NCBI GenBank assembly: GCA_019636445.1
Contig: JAHBXO010000009.1
Coordinates: forward strand, 91,400 to 155,399
Direction: 5' to 3'
From: Gemmataceae bacterium
Lineage (GTDB): Bacteria; Planctomycetota; Planctomycetia; Gemmatales; Gemmataceae
DNA: 64,000 nt
In this document: positions 26,032-34,354 of the stretch, in pieces
How the letters are laid out: every line of letters begins with the position of its first letter
Numbering within the stretch: the stretch's first letter is position 1
Program-made: the position numbers and the translations under genes
Notes under the pieces: generated by a model
Told to the model about the DNA's origin: nothing
Seen by the model: the letters and a program-made list of their open reading frames with translations, nothing else
Databases searched by the model: none

Positions 26032-27064
26032 TCATCCTCTGGCCGATACGCAGGAGATCTTTCGACGGATCGAGGTCGATGATCGCCTCCGTTGTGCGCA
26101 CGTCGTTCATCTCCCCCGGCTCCAGGAGGATCGAACGTTTCTGCGCCACCCAACCGGCGACGGAACGCACGCGGCCCGTCCAAGTCGGCGAATCGGGCCG
26201 TGCATCATCGCGAATCGTCGCTTTCATCCCCTCGCGCACTCGTCCCATGGAAGCCTGATCCACTTCGGCGCGAACAATGATCTGCGAGGTCGGCGAAAAG
26301 AGGATCGTCGGCAGCGGCATGCCGGGCGCAAGCGCGGCACCGACGCCCGTGTTGATCCGCAGGATCGTCCCGTCGATCGGCGCGGTGAGCCGGCAATCGG
26401 CCACGGCCTTCTCGGCCCGCTCGAGAGCCACCTCAGCGGCCTCCTTCTTCGCGGCCAACGCCTTCAACTCGAGATTCGGGTCGAGTTTCTTCAGTTGTTC
26501 GAGCTGAAGTTGATCCGCCTCGATGAGCAGTTTCGCCGCCTGCACCTTCGCCGCGAAGGCGTCCACGTCGGCCGCGGTCACGTTCGAGGTCAGCTTCGCC
26601 TTGTCGCGGAGTTGATCGAGTTGTTTCTCGAGAGCCGTGACATCCGCCTTCGTCGCGGCGAGTTTCTTCTCCTGGAGCGCCACTTGATCGGGATGCTGCT
26701 TCGCGCGGACTTCGGCAACTTCCATCTCGGCATTCACGGCCTTGATCGCGGCGGCAGCCTCGCGCACGAGGCTCTTGTACGGCGCGTCGTCGATGCGCAG
26801 GATCGGATCGCCGGCCTTCACACGGGCCCCTTCGCGCGCCGTCAGTTCGATGAGCCGGCCGGCCTGCAGCGGTTCCAACGAGATCACGGTGCCGTCGAAG
26901 TCGACGCGGCCATTACAGACGACGTCGAGGTCGGCGAGCGAGATCGTGTCGACCGGCTTGGGCTTCTCGCGTGTGAGCAGCCACGCGGGCACACCGATGG
27001 CGAGGACGAGGAGAATGATGCCGAGCCAGACGGCTGCGCCGGTGAACCGGGATTCGGATGCCAT
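26012..27064 (-). CDS. HlyD-type periplasmic adaptor (membrane fusion protein)
   Basis: A 350-residue adaptor with one N-terminal membrane helix (AAVWLGIILLVLAIGVPAWL), a lipoyl-like half (ISLEPLQAGRLIELTAREGA, then GDPILRIDDAPY), a long coiled-coil hairpin of about 110 residues rich in Ala, Lys, Glu and Gln, the second lipoyl half (CRLTAPIDGTILRINTGVG), and beta-barrel domains to the end. It should bridge an inner-membrane transporter to the outer envelope. It lies 12 bases after the MacB/DevC-like permease gene and forms an operon with it, as in DevBC-type export systems. Confidence 0.88.
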   Translation of the reverse strand: MASESRFTGAAVWLGIILLVLAIGVPAWLLTREKPKPVDTISLADLDVVCNGRVDFDGTVISLEPLQAGRLIELTAREGARVKAGDPILRIDDAPYKSLVREAAAAIKAVNAEMEVAEVRAKQHPDQVALQEKKLAATKADVTALEKQLDQLRDKAKLTSNVTAADVDAFAAKVQAAKLLIEADQLQLEQLKKLDPNLELKALAAKKEAAEVALERAEKAVADCRLTAPIDGTILRINTGVGAALAPGMPLPTILFSPTSQIIVRAEVDQASMGRVREGMKATIRDDARPDSPTWTGRVRSVAGWVAQKRSILLEPGEMNDVRTTEAIIDLDPSKDLLRIGQRMIIRIEK

Positions 27065-27076
27065 ACGGATGCTCCG

Positions 27077-28213
27077 CTAGCGGAGGTTATGGGCGGGGTC
27101 GACGTTCTGGAAGGACCGCAGGGCGGCGAGGCCGGAGGCGATCGCCATGAGCATGGTCACGACGACGGCGACCGTGATGACGATCGGGTGCAGGCGGACC
27201 TGCGTGCCGAGGCTGCCGGCGATCTGCGCGAGCAGTAGCGACACCGGGATCGCGATCAGGATGCCAAACAGACCGACCCAGAAGGATTGTTCGAGGACGG
27301 ACAGTTGCAGCCGCCAGCGCGGGATGCCCATTGCCCGGAGCGTGGAGTATTCGCGAAGGGAGGCGACGGTCGCGGCGTAGAGCGTCTGGCTGGTGACAAC
27401 GGCGCCGACGAGAAGGCCAAGGAGTGCGGTGAATCCGAGTGCGATGCCGGCCTTCGTGGTGGTCAGCCAGTGGATGCGCGAGCGCCACGAGAAGTCGTCG
27501 GCGGTGAAGGCACTCATCTGAATGTAGCTTTGCAGTCGATGGGCGACGCGCTGGGCGTCTTCTTCCGTGGCGCATTTCGCGACGATGTAGGACGCTTCGC
27601 CGGGAAAGTATTTCAGCAGCAAACGGGCGGTCTCGTTGGAACAGAAAACGTATGGTCCGCCGAGGCTTTTGTATCCGCGCACGAGTCCGACCACTTTCAC
27701 CCGGATGCCGAGCACGTCGGCGTAGTCGCCGATGCCGGACAGGTTCAGCCGGCCCAGTTCGGATTCGTCGACGGCCACGGTGTAAGGCTCGTTCAGCTTC
27801 GACATCAAATCCGGTTGCTCGCGAAGCCCCTCGACGGCAGCGAGCGATTGTGGCGTCAGTGCCGAACCGACGACAGTACACGCTTCCGGCGTGGACGGGT
27901 TGCGGCTGTCGGTCAGGCGAATCCAAAGCGAGAAACCGATCATCGCCGGCTCGGCTCGCTCAACCTCGGGTTGGGCGAGCACGCGCGTGATCCAGCGTTC
28001 AGGGAGCGGACGGCCGAGGTCCACGCTGCGCACGCCGGGGTAGCCAACCCAAAGAGTAGCGTTCGACTTGTCCACGGGCAGCGACATCATCGCGAGCAGA
28101 CCGATCACAAGGCCGCCCTGCACGGCGATGAGCACGGCCGAGAACGCCACGGCGAGAATCGCCGGCAGAAACCGGCTGCGCTCGAACCAGATCGTGGTAA
28201 GGGAGTAGCTCAT
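27077..28213 (-). CDS. MacB/DevC-type ABC transporter permease (FtsX superfamily)
   Basis: A 378-residue membrane protein from ATG 28213, preceded by AGGAG. It has an N-terminal helix (LPAILAVAFSAVLIAVQGGL), an extracytoplasmic domain of about 200 residues, and three C-terminal helices, including GIALGFTALLGLLVGAVVTS and the cytoplasmic coupling segment LREYSTLRAMGIPRWRLQ, which is diagnostic of FtsX/MacB/DevC permeases. Together with the downstream adaptor it would export a lipid, peptide or glycolipid. No ATPase gene accompanies the pair here, although such systems require one. Confidence 0.87.
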   Translation of the reverse strand: MSYSLTTIWFERSRFLPAILAVAFSAVLIAVQGGLVIGLLAMMSLPVDKSNATLWVGYPGVRSVDLGRPLPERWITRVLAQPEVERAEPAMIGFSLWIRLTDSRNPSTPEACTVVGSALTPQSLAAVEGLREQPDLMSKLNEPYTVAVDESELGRLNLSGIGDYADVLGIRVKVVGLVRGYKSLGGPYVFCSNETARLLLKYFPGEASYIVAKCATEEDAQRVAHRLQSYIQMSAFTADDFSWRSRIHWLTTTKAGIALGFTALLGLLVGAVVTSQTLYAATVASLREYSTLRAMGIPRWRLQLSVLEQSFWVGLFGILIAIPVSLLLAQIAGSLGTQVRLHPIVITVAVVVTMLMAIASGLAALRSFQNVDPAHNLR

Positions 28214-28317
28214 CGCTACTCCTAGCATCGCAGAAAAGGGATCGCGAGCAACCGGGGAAACGCCGACGACCCCCGCAACCGGGGTGGATGCGGGAAACCG
28301 TGGCGGATCCGCGGGGT

Positions 28318-29295
28318 TTACCGCGTCGGGGGTTTGCGCGGGCGCGGTGTATCATCTTCGTAGGCCGCAACGATCTTCGCCACGATCGGATTCCGCACGA
28401 TATCGGCTTCGTCGAGGTGGATGATGGAGACCCCTTCGACGTCCCGTAATCGCTGTACGGCGTCGGCGAGGCCGCTCTTGATCGTCTTCGGCAGGTCCAC
28501 CTGCGTCATGTCGCCCGTCACCACGACCTTCGACCCGTGTCCCATGCGAGTCAGGAACATCTTCATCTGCGCTGTCGATGCGTTTTGTCCTTCGTCGAGG
28601 ATGATGCATGCTCCGTTCAAGGTCCGACCCCGCATGTACGCCAGCGGGACGATCTCGATGATGTCGTGGTCCATGTACTTCCGCACGGCGTCCGGGTCCA
28701 TGATGTCGTTGAGCGAATCAAACAGCGGCCGGAGATACGGATTGATTTTCTGGACCAGATCGCCGGGGAGAAAGCCGAGGCGTTCGCCGGCCTCGACGGC
28801 GGGGCGGACGAGAACGATTTTCTTCACGGTATTGGAGCGGAGCAGGCTGACGGCCCAACCGACGGCGAGGTACGTCTTGCCGGTGCCGGCGGGGCCGACG
28901 CAGAGGACGACGTCGTTGGTCTTCATCGCCTGCACGTAGCGACCTTGACCGTCGGTGCGCGGGCGCATGTACTTGCCGGTGTCGGTGACGGCGAGGCTCG
29001 TCGACCCGCCGCGCACGTCGCTGCCGCGGATGACCTCGAGAACGGTGCGCACGTCTTCGGCGGTGAGTTTGCCGGATTTGCGCAGCACGAGGCGCAGTTG
29101 TTGGAAGGTGCGTTCGGCCTGCTCGGCACCGTCGGCGGAGCCGTCGATTTGGATCGTGTCGCCGCGCGCGACGATCCGCACGCCGAGGGCGTCGCGGATG
29201 AGGCGCAGGAAGCCGTCGCGCGGCCCGAACAGGATCATCGCTTCGTCGCGACTGTCGAGCGTGAGGGTGCGGGTCTCGGGCATGGGTTGGCTCAT
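28318..29295 (-). CDS. phoH: PhoH-family ATPase
   Basis: A 325-residue PhoH/YbeZ-type protein: an N-terminal KH-like region (FGPRDGFLRLIRDALGVRIV), then a P-loop ATPase domain with VGPAGTGKTYLAVGWAV, VRPAVEAGERLGFLPGDL, Walker B CIILDEGQNAS, and VVTGDMTQVDLP. Such proteins act with the YbeY endoribonuclease in RNA handling in other bacteria (from knowledge of the family). It is the last gene of a minus-strand run after cdsA, with a 39-base gap, and is separated from the permease by about 100 bases. Confidence 0.92.
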   Translation of the reverse strand: MSQPMPETRTLTLDSRDEAMILFGPRDGFLRLIRDALGVRIVARGDTIQIDGSADGAEQAERTFQQLRLVLRKSGKLTAEDVRTVLEVIRGSDVRGGSTSLAVTDTGKYMRPRTDGQGRYVQAMKTNDVVLCVGPAGTGKTYLAVGWAVSLLRSNTVKKIVLVRPAVEAGERLGFLPGDLVQKINPYLRPLFDSLNDIMDPDAVRKYMDHDIIEIVPLAYMRGRTLNGACIILDEGQNASTAQMKMFLTRMGHGSKVVVTGDMTQVDLPKTIKSGLADAVQRLRDVEGVSIIHLDEADIVRNPIVAKIVAAYEDDTPRPRKPPTR

Positions 29296-29334
29296 TCGGT
29301 GTTCGGGGAGGGACAGCCGGCGCGGAGGAAGGTT

Positions 29335-30174
29335 CTACCAGACGAGTATGAAATACGCGACCGGGGCGGAATAGAGGATGGAATCGACGACGTCGAGGAT
29401 GCCGCCGAAGCCGGGCACGGTGGCGGAGGCATCCTTGGTGTGGCAATCCCGTTTGAACAGGGATTCGACCAGGTCGCCGAAGACGCCGGCGAGTCCGACG
29501 GCGCCCCCGAAGGCGAGGGCGTGGCCGAGACCGGATGCGAAGAGGCCGGGCATGCCGAAGTGGAAACCGAATGCGGTTCCGACGGCGGCGAGCATCCCAC
29601 CGGCGAAGCCCTCCCAGGTCTTTTTTGGCGAGAGCAGCGGTGTGAATTTGTGCCGGCCGATCGCCATGCCCGTGAGAAGCGCGAAGATATCGCCGACCTT
29701 CGGGACGAAGATCGCGGCAGCGAGGGCTGCACCGGCGTGGTGCGGCAGCCATCGCAACTGGACGAGGTACGATGGCATCAAGCCGAGGTAGACGAAGAAC
29801 AGCAGGGCGTGCGCGATCCGCGCCGTCGCCCGGCCGTCGCCGGTATACGTCAGCACTTCGAATAGCATCGTCACGGTCGCGGAGAAGGCGAACGCGCCGA
29901 AGACCGGCTGCCACGGCGAGGCGAACGGGATTCCGGAAAGGGGTGGCAGCCAGTTCGCCGCGAGAATGATGGGCACGCAGCAACCGACGGCGGCGGCGGG
30001 CGGGCGATCCGACGCTGGCATCATCCGCCAGAGTTCGCGTGCGCCGGACCAGCCGAGCGCGAGTACCGCGGCGAGCAGGAACGGCGCATGCGGGAGGAAA
30101 TACGCATCGCCGACGAGGATACCGGTGACGGCCAGAACGAGGATCGTGCCAACGAGAACGCGCGTGCGGAGCAT
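29335..30174 (-). CDS. cdsA: Phosphatidate cytidylyltransferase
   Basis: Makes CDP-diacylglycerol from phosphatidate and CTP for phospholipid synthesis. The 279-residue polytopic protein has about seven hydrophobic segments. The C-terminal signature is present but altered: KRDCHTKDASATVPGFGGIL followed by DVVDS, where the usual pattern has HGG and DRxD; here Phe replaces His and Val replaces Arg. KKTWEG is seen at PLLSPKKTWEGFAGG. It follows uppS by three bases and should be co-transcribed with it, a common arrangement because both act in envelope lipid synthesis. Confidence 0.88.
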   Translation of the reverse strand: MLRTRVLVGTILVLAVTGILVGDAYFLPHAPFLLAAVLALGWSGARELWRMMPASDRPPAAAVGCCVPIILAANWLPPLSGIPFASPWQPVFGAFAFSATVTMLFEVLTYTGDGRATARIAHALLFFVYLGLMPSYLVQLRWLPHHAGAALAAAIFVPKVGDIFALLTGMAIGRHKFTPLLSPKKTWEGFAGGMLAAVGTAFGFHFGMPGLFASGLGHALAFGGAVGLAGVFGDLVESLFKRDCHTKDASATVPGFGGILDVVDSILYSAPVAYFILVW

Positions 30175-30177
30175 CGG

Positions 30178-30954
30178 CTAGACGGCTCCCTTCACGGGCG
30201 CGAGGCCCCCGAAGCGGCGCTCGCGGTCGGCGAAGTCGCGCAGGGCGTCGTGCAGCGTGGCCGCCGTGAAATCGGGCCAGCATGTCGGAGTCACCCAAAG
30301 TTCCGCGTAGGAGATCTGCCAGAGCAGGAAGTTGCTGATCCGCATCTCACCGGCCGTTCGCACCAGCAGATCCGGCGCGGGCATTCCCGAGGTGTACAGC
30401 GATTCCTCGATGGTCGTTTCCTCGATGGTGTCCGGATTCAAGGAATCTTCTCGGACTCGCCGGGCGATCGCGCGCACGGCGTCGACCAGTTCCGTCCGCC
30501 CGCCATAGTTGATCGCGAGGCAGAGTGTCAGCCCGGTGTTGGCTTGGCTGATCGCGATGTTCGTGTCCATTTCCGCTTGCACGTCGGCGGCGATGCCGTC
30601 GCGTCGGCCGATGATCGTGAAACGGATGTTTTCCCGTACGATCCGTTCGCGTTCGCTCAGAAGGTATTGTTTCAGGATGCCCATCAGCACTTCAACTTCG
30701 GCCGGCGGGCGCTTCCAGTTCTCGACACTGAAGCAGTAGAGCGTGAGTTGTCCAAGGCCCAGGCGACAGGCTTCGTCGACGATGTCGCGGACGACCTGTG
30801 TTCCGCGAACGTGGCCGAACGCGCGCGGCTCACCGCGTTCGACCGCCCACCGGCCATTGCCGTCCATGATGATCGCGATGTGCCGCGGTAGGCGCTCCGG
30901 GTCGAGACCCACGGAGCGGCAATAGGCGGCGGCTTCTGCGACTGTGAATGGCAC
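30178..30954 (-). CDS. uppS: Undecaprenyl diphosphate synthase
   Basis: Cis-prenyltransferase of 258 residues that extends farnesyl diphosphate to the C55 carrier used in peptidoglycan and polysaccharide synthesis. Signature motifs are present: HIAIIMDGNGRWAVERGEPR, GHVRGTQVVRDIV, LTLYCFSVENWKRP, INYGGRTELVDAVR and RTAGEMRISNFLLWQISYAE with the Mg-binding and substrate-binding residues intact. It lies between purA (9-base gap) and cdsA (3-base gap) in one transcription unit. Confidence 0.95.
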   Translation of the reverse strand: MPFTVAEAAAYCRSVGLDPERLPRHIAIIMDGNGRWAVERGEPRAFGHVRGTQVVRDIVDEACRLGLGQLTLYCFSVENWKRPPAEVEVLMGILKQYLLSERERIVRENIRFTIIGRRDGIAADVQAEMDTNIAISQANTGLTLCLAINYGGRTELVDAVRAIARRVREDSLNPDTIEETTIEESLYTSGMPAPDLLVRTAGEMRISNFLLWQISYAELWVTPTCWPDFTAATLHDALRDFADRERRFGGLAPVKGAV

Positions 30955-30963
30955 GGGGGGATT

Positions 30964-32250
30964 TTAGGGAACGATCGTCTGGTCGCGATCCGGTCCGACG
31001 GAAACAAAGGCGACTTTCTTGCCGATGATCTCGGCGATGCGGTCGACGTAGTTGCGGGCGGCCGCTGGGAGGTCGGCGAGCTTGCGGGCTTTCGTCAGGT
31101 CTTCGCTCCAGCCCGGCAGCGTCTCCAGCACCGGCTTGCAACGTTCGAGGCGGAACGAATCGCTCGGGAAGTGCGTGATCCGTTCACCGTCGAGTTCGTA
31201 GGCCGTGCAGATCTTCAGTTCCTTCAAGCCACTGAGTACGTCGAGAAGCATGATCGAGATGACATCCACGTCGGCGAGTGTGGCGCTGTAGCGGGCGGCG
31301 ACGGCGTCGAACCAGCCGACGCGGCGTGGGCGGCCGGTGACGGTGCCGAATTCGCGGCCGATGGTGCGGATGCGATTGCCGATGCCGTCGGGTCCGTCAT
31401 CGAGTTCGGTGGGGAAGGGGCCGCGACCGACGCGGGTGGTGTACGCCTTGAGAATGCCGATGATGCGCGAAACGGCGCGGGCGGGCACGCCGCTGCCGGG
31501 CCAGATCCCCGACGGCAAGCTACTGGAACTGGTCACGTAGGGAAACGTGCCATGATCGATGTCCAAGAGGCTGCCCTGCGCGGCCTCGAAAAGGATGTTC
31601 TTGCCCGCCGCAAGGGCGTCGTTGAGCAGCTTCGGCGTGTCGGCGACGTGGGGTTTGAGAAACTCGGCGTAGCCGAGATATTCGTCGCAGAGTTGGTTGG
31701 CGTCGAACGCCTTCGCACCGTTGCCGAACGCGGCGAGGATGCGGTTCTTGAACGGCACGATGTAGTTCAATCGCTCCCGAAGGTGCTTTGGGTGCAGGAG
31801 TTCGCCAACACGGACACCGAAGCGCCGGCCGACCTTGTCCTGGTAACAGGGGCCGATACCGCGGCCTGTGGTGCCGATTTTGTTTTCGCCTTCGACCTCG
31901 GCAAGCCGCTCTTCTTCCATGTGGTAGGGGAAGATCGTGTGGGCATGTTCGCTTACGACGAGATTGTCGCCGACGCTCACACCGCCGGCGCGGAGTTTCT
32001 CGACTTCCTCGATGAAGCGCGGCGGATAGACGACGACGCCGTTGCCGATGACGGACTTCACACGCGGCTTGAGGACGCCCGTGGGCAGCAGCGAGAGGGC
32101 GAACTTGCGGTCGCCCCAGACGACGGTGTGCCCGGCGTTCGCGCCGCCGTTGTAGCGCACGACGAAGTCGTGCTTGTCGCCGAGGATGTCGACGATCTTC
32201 CCCTTCGCTTCGTCGCCCCACTGCAGGCCGACCACACACGTCGCAGGCAT
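30964..32250 (-). CDS. purA: Adenylosuccinate synthase
   Basis: Joins IMP and aspartate with GTP on the way to AMP. ATG 32250 gives 428 residues, the usual family length. The GTP-binding loop is GLQWGDEAKGKIVD, where Ala stands in for the Gly of the usual GDEGKGK. Other marks are YNGGANAGHTVV, GTTGRGIGPCYQDK, FEAAQGSLLDIDHGTFPYVT (TPYV-type), and RPRRVGWFDAVAARY. The frame could be extended to 32367, but the conserved N-terminus begins at 32250. It is the first gene of the purA-uppS-cdsA-phoH run and divergent from the hydrolase at 32370. Confidence 0.95.
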   Translation of the reverse strand: MPATCVVGLQWGDEAKGKIVDILGDKHDFVVRYNGGANAGHTVVWGDRKFALSLLPTGVLKPRVKSVIGNGVVVYPPRFIEEVEKLRAGGVSVGDNLVVSEHAHTIFPYHMEEERLAEVEGENKIGTTGRGIGPCYQDKVGRRFGVRVGELLHPKHLRERLNYIVPFKNRILAAFGNGAKAFDANQLCDEYLGYAEFLKPHVADTPKLLNDALAAGKNILFEAAQGSLLDIDHGTFPYVTSSSSLPSGIWPGSGVPARAVSRIIGILKAYTTRVGRGPFPTELDDGPDGIGNRIRTIGREFGTVTGRPRRVGWFDAVAARYSATLADVDVISIMLLDVLSGLKELKICTAYELDGERITHFPSDSFRLERCKPVLETLPGWSEDLTKARKLADLPAAARNYVDRIAEIIGKKVAFVSVGPDRDQTIVP

Positions 32251-32369
32251 GACTTCGATCCGATCCGCTGAGAGGTCTTCAATTCCCTTCAACACCGTAG
32301 GGCGACGGAACGAGTTAGGCAAGGGAATGGAAACGTCTATAACGTAAGAATCCCACCCCGGAGCCACTC

Positions 32370-34337
32370 ATGTCGCGTCTCCTCTTCTTGCTCGTCTTAC
32401 TCGTCGGCACAATGCCGATCCATGCCGATGGCCCGAAAGACAACCTGTCGGACAATGTGCGACCAGTGCCGCCGAAGGGAAGCGCGGTCAAACCCGAGGA
32501 CGCGGCCGAACTGCGAGCGGGGTTGGACGAACTCGGCAAGCAAATCGCTGCGTTGAAAGACAATCCGCTGCTGCCGGATGTGGAAATTTATCACAAGGCC
32601 GTGCGATATGGATTGGAGCACAACGAGCTGTACGTGTTGACAGATCCGAAAACGATGAAGACCACGCGGAACGATGTTCCCGTCGCGAAGAAACACATTC
32701 AGACGGGCCTGCAGCGCGCCAAGGAATTGAAGGACGGCAAGCCCAGCTGGACGACGGCAACCGGCCTCGTCGTCCGCGGCTACCGCTCGAAGATCGACGG
32801 CGACGTGCAGCCGTTCGGCCTCGTGATCCCGAAGGAATACGACTTTGCCGGCACGAACAAGCATCGCCTCGATTTCTGGTGGCACGGCCGATACGAGAAC
32901 AATCTCGAACTCTCCTTCATCGCCGAGCGCGAGCGCAGCGCCGGCCAGTTCACGCCGGCCGGCGCGATCGTCGTGCATCCCTTCGGCCGGTTCAGCAACG
33001 CCAACAAGTTCGCCGGCGAGATCGACTCGCTCGAAATCCTCGATTTCCTCAAGAAACACTATCGCATCGACGAATCGCGCATCGTCGCCCGCGGCTTCAG
33101 CATGGGCGGCGCCGCCTGCTGGCAGTACGCCGTCCACTACCCGACGCTCTTCTGTGCCGCCGCGCCGGGGGCGGGCTTCTCCGAGACGCGGGAGTTCCTT
33201 CGTGACTTTCAGGACGAAGTGGTAAAGCCAACCTGGTACGAGAAGAAGTTGTGGCGGATGTACGACGCGACGGAGTACGCCCAGAACATCTTCAACATCC
33301 CGACGGTCGCGTACAGCGGCGAGATCGACCGCCAAAAGCAGGCCGCCGACGTGATGGCGCGCGAGATGAAGAAGGTCGGTCTGGAACTGACGCACATCAT
33401 CGGCCCGAAGACCGGGCACAGCTACGAAAAAGGCGCAAAACTTGAGGTCGAGAAACGGATCGACGCGTTCGCGTCGAAGGGTAAGGATGCATTCCCGAAG
33501 GAGATCAAGTTCGTCACGCACACCTTGCGGTACAACCAGTGCGGTCCGTTCGAGATCCTGCAACTGGTCAAGCACTGGGAACCGGCGACGCTGAGCGCGA
33601 CGTTCTCCGACGATGTCGCCAACATCCAGACTACGGGCATCGCGGCATTCAAGTTCCATTTGCCCAAAGCCGGCGTGTGGGACGTAATTGTCAATGGCCG
33701 CAAGATCGCCGCCAAGGCGTCCGTCGGCGCCGGGCCGCATGTCGTAGTAGGGCCGCCGAAGTTTGAAAACTGGGGCTTTGGCGAGGAAACGAAAGGCCTC
33801 GTCAAACGCCCCGGTTTGCAAGGCCCCATCGACGACGCCTTCATGGATTCCTTCATCATGGTGAAGCCGACCGGCAAGCCGATGAACGAGGCGATTGGCA
33901 AATGGGTCGATCTCGAGATGAAGCACGCCATTGATCATTGGAGGCAGCAATTCCGCGGTGACGCCCGCGTGAAGGCGGACACGGACATCACCGACGACGA
34001 CATCAAGAACCACAATCTCGTGCTCTGGGGTGATCCGAAGAGCAACGCCATCCTCGCGAAGATCTATGACAAGACGCCGGTCCGCACCTTCGGTGACAAG
34101 ACCGTTTCGGTGTTCATCTACCCGAACCCGTTGAATCCTAAGAAGTACATCGTTCTGAATAGCGGTTTCACCTACCGCGAGTACGCGTACCTGAACAACG
34201 CCCGGCAGGTGCCGATGCTGCCCGACTACGCGATCGTGGACGTGACGACCCCGCCAAATTCCCGCTTCCCCGGCAAGGTGACAGTCGCCGGATTCTTCGA
34301 CGAGAACTGGAAGCTCCAGCCGAATCACGGTCAATAA
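32370..34337 (+). CDS. Secreted alpha/beta-hydrolase of the prolyl-oligopeptidase/esterase type
   Basis: A 655-residue protein with a signal peptide (LLFLLVLLVGTMPIHADG). The hydrolase domain (about residues 130-370) contains LDFWWHGRYENN, a nucleophile elbow ARGFSMGGAACWQYAVHYPT with Ser intact, FNIPTVAYSGEIDRQKQAAD with a likely acid residue, and a candidate catalytic His in GPKTGHSYEKGA. The C-terminal 270 residues contain a beta-rich region and a peptidase-like segment TDITDDDIKNHNLVLWGDP, followed by KKYIVLNSGFTYREYAY. It probably acts on an ester or peptide outside the cytoplasm. The next gene starts 17 bases downstream. Confidence 0.88.
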   Translation: MSRLLFLLVLLVGTMPIHADGPKDNLSDNVRPVPPKGSAVKPEDAAELRAGLDELGKQIAALKDNPLLPDVEIYHKAVRYGLEHNELYVLTDPKTMKTTRNDVPVAKKHIQTGLQRAKELKDGKPSWTTATGLVVRGYRSKIDGDVQPFGLVIPKEYDFAGTNKHRLDFWWHGRYENNLELSFIAERERSAGQFTPAGAIVVHPFGRFSNANKFAGEIDSLEILDFLKKHYRIDESRIVARGFSMGGAACWQYAVHYPTLFCAAAPGAGFSETREFLRDFQDEVVKPTWYEKKLWRMYDATEYAQNIFNIPTVAYSGEIDRQKQAADVMAREMKKVGLELTHIIGPKTGHSYEKGAKLEVEKRIDAFASKGKDAFPKEIKFVTHTLRYNQCGPFEILQLVKHWEPATLSATFSDDVANIQTTGIAAFKFHLPKAGVWDVIVNGRKIAAKASVGAGPHVVVGPPKFENWGFGEETKGLVKRPGLQGPIDDAFMDSFIMVKPTGKPMNEAIGKWVDLEMKHAIDHWRQQFRGDARVKADTDITDDDIKNHNLVLWGDPKSNAILAKIYDKTPVRTFGDKTVSVFIYPNPLNPKKYIVLNSGFTYREYAYLNNARQVPMLPDYAIVDVTTPPNSRFPGKVTVAGFFDENWKLQPNHGQ

Positions 34338-34354
34338 CGCCCCGAGATCCCGCG

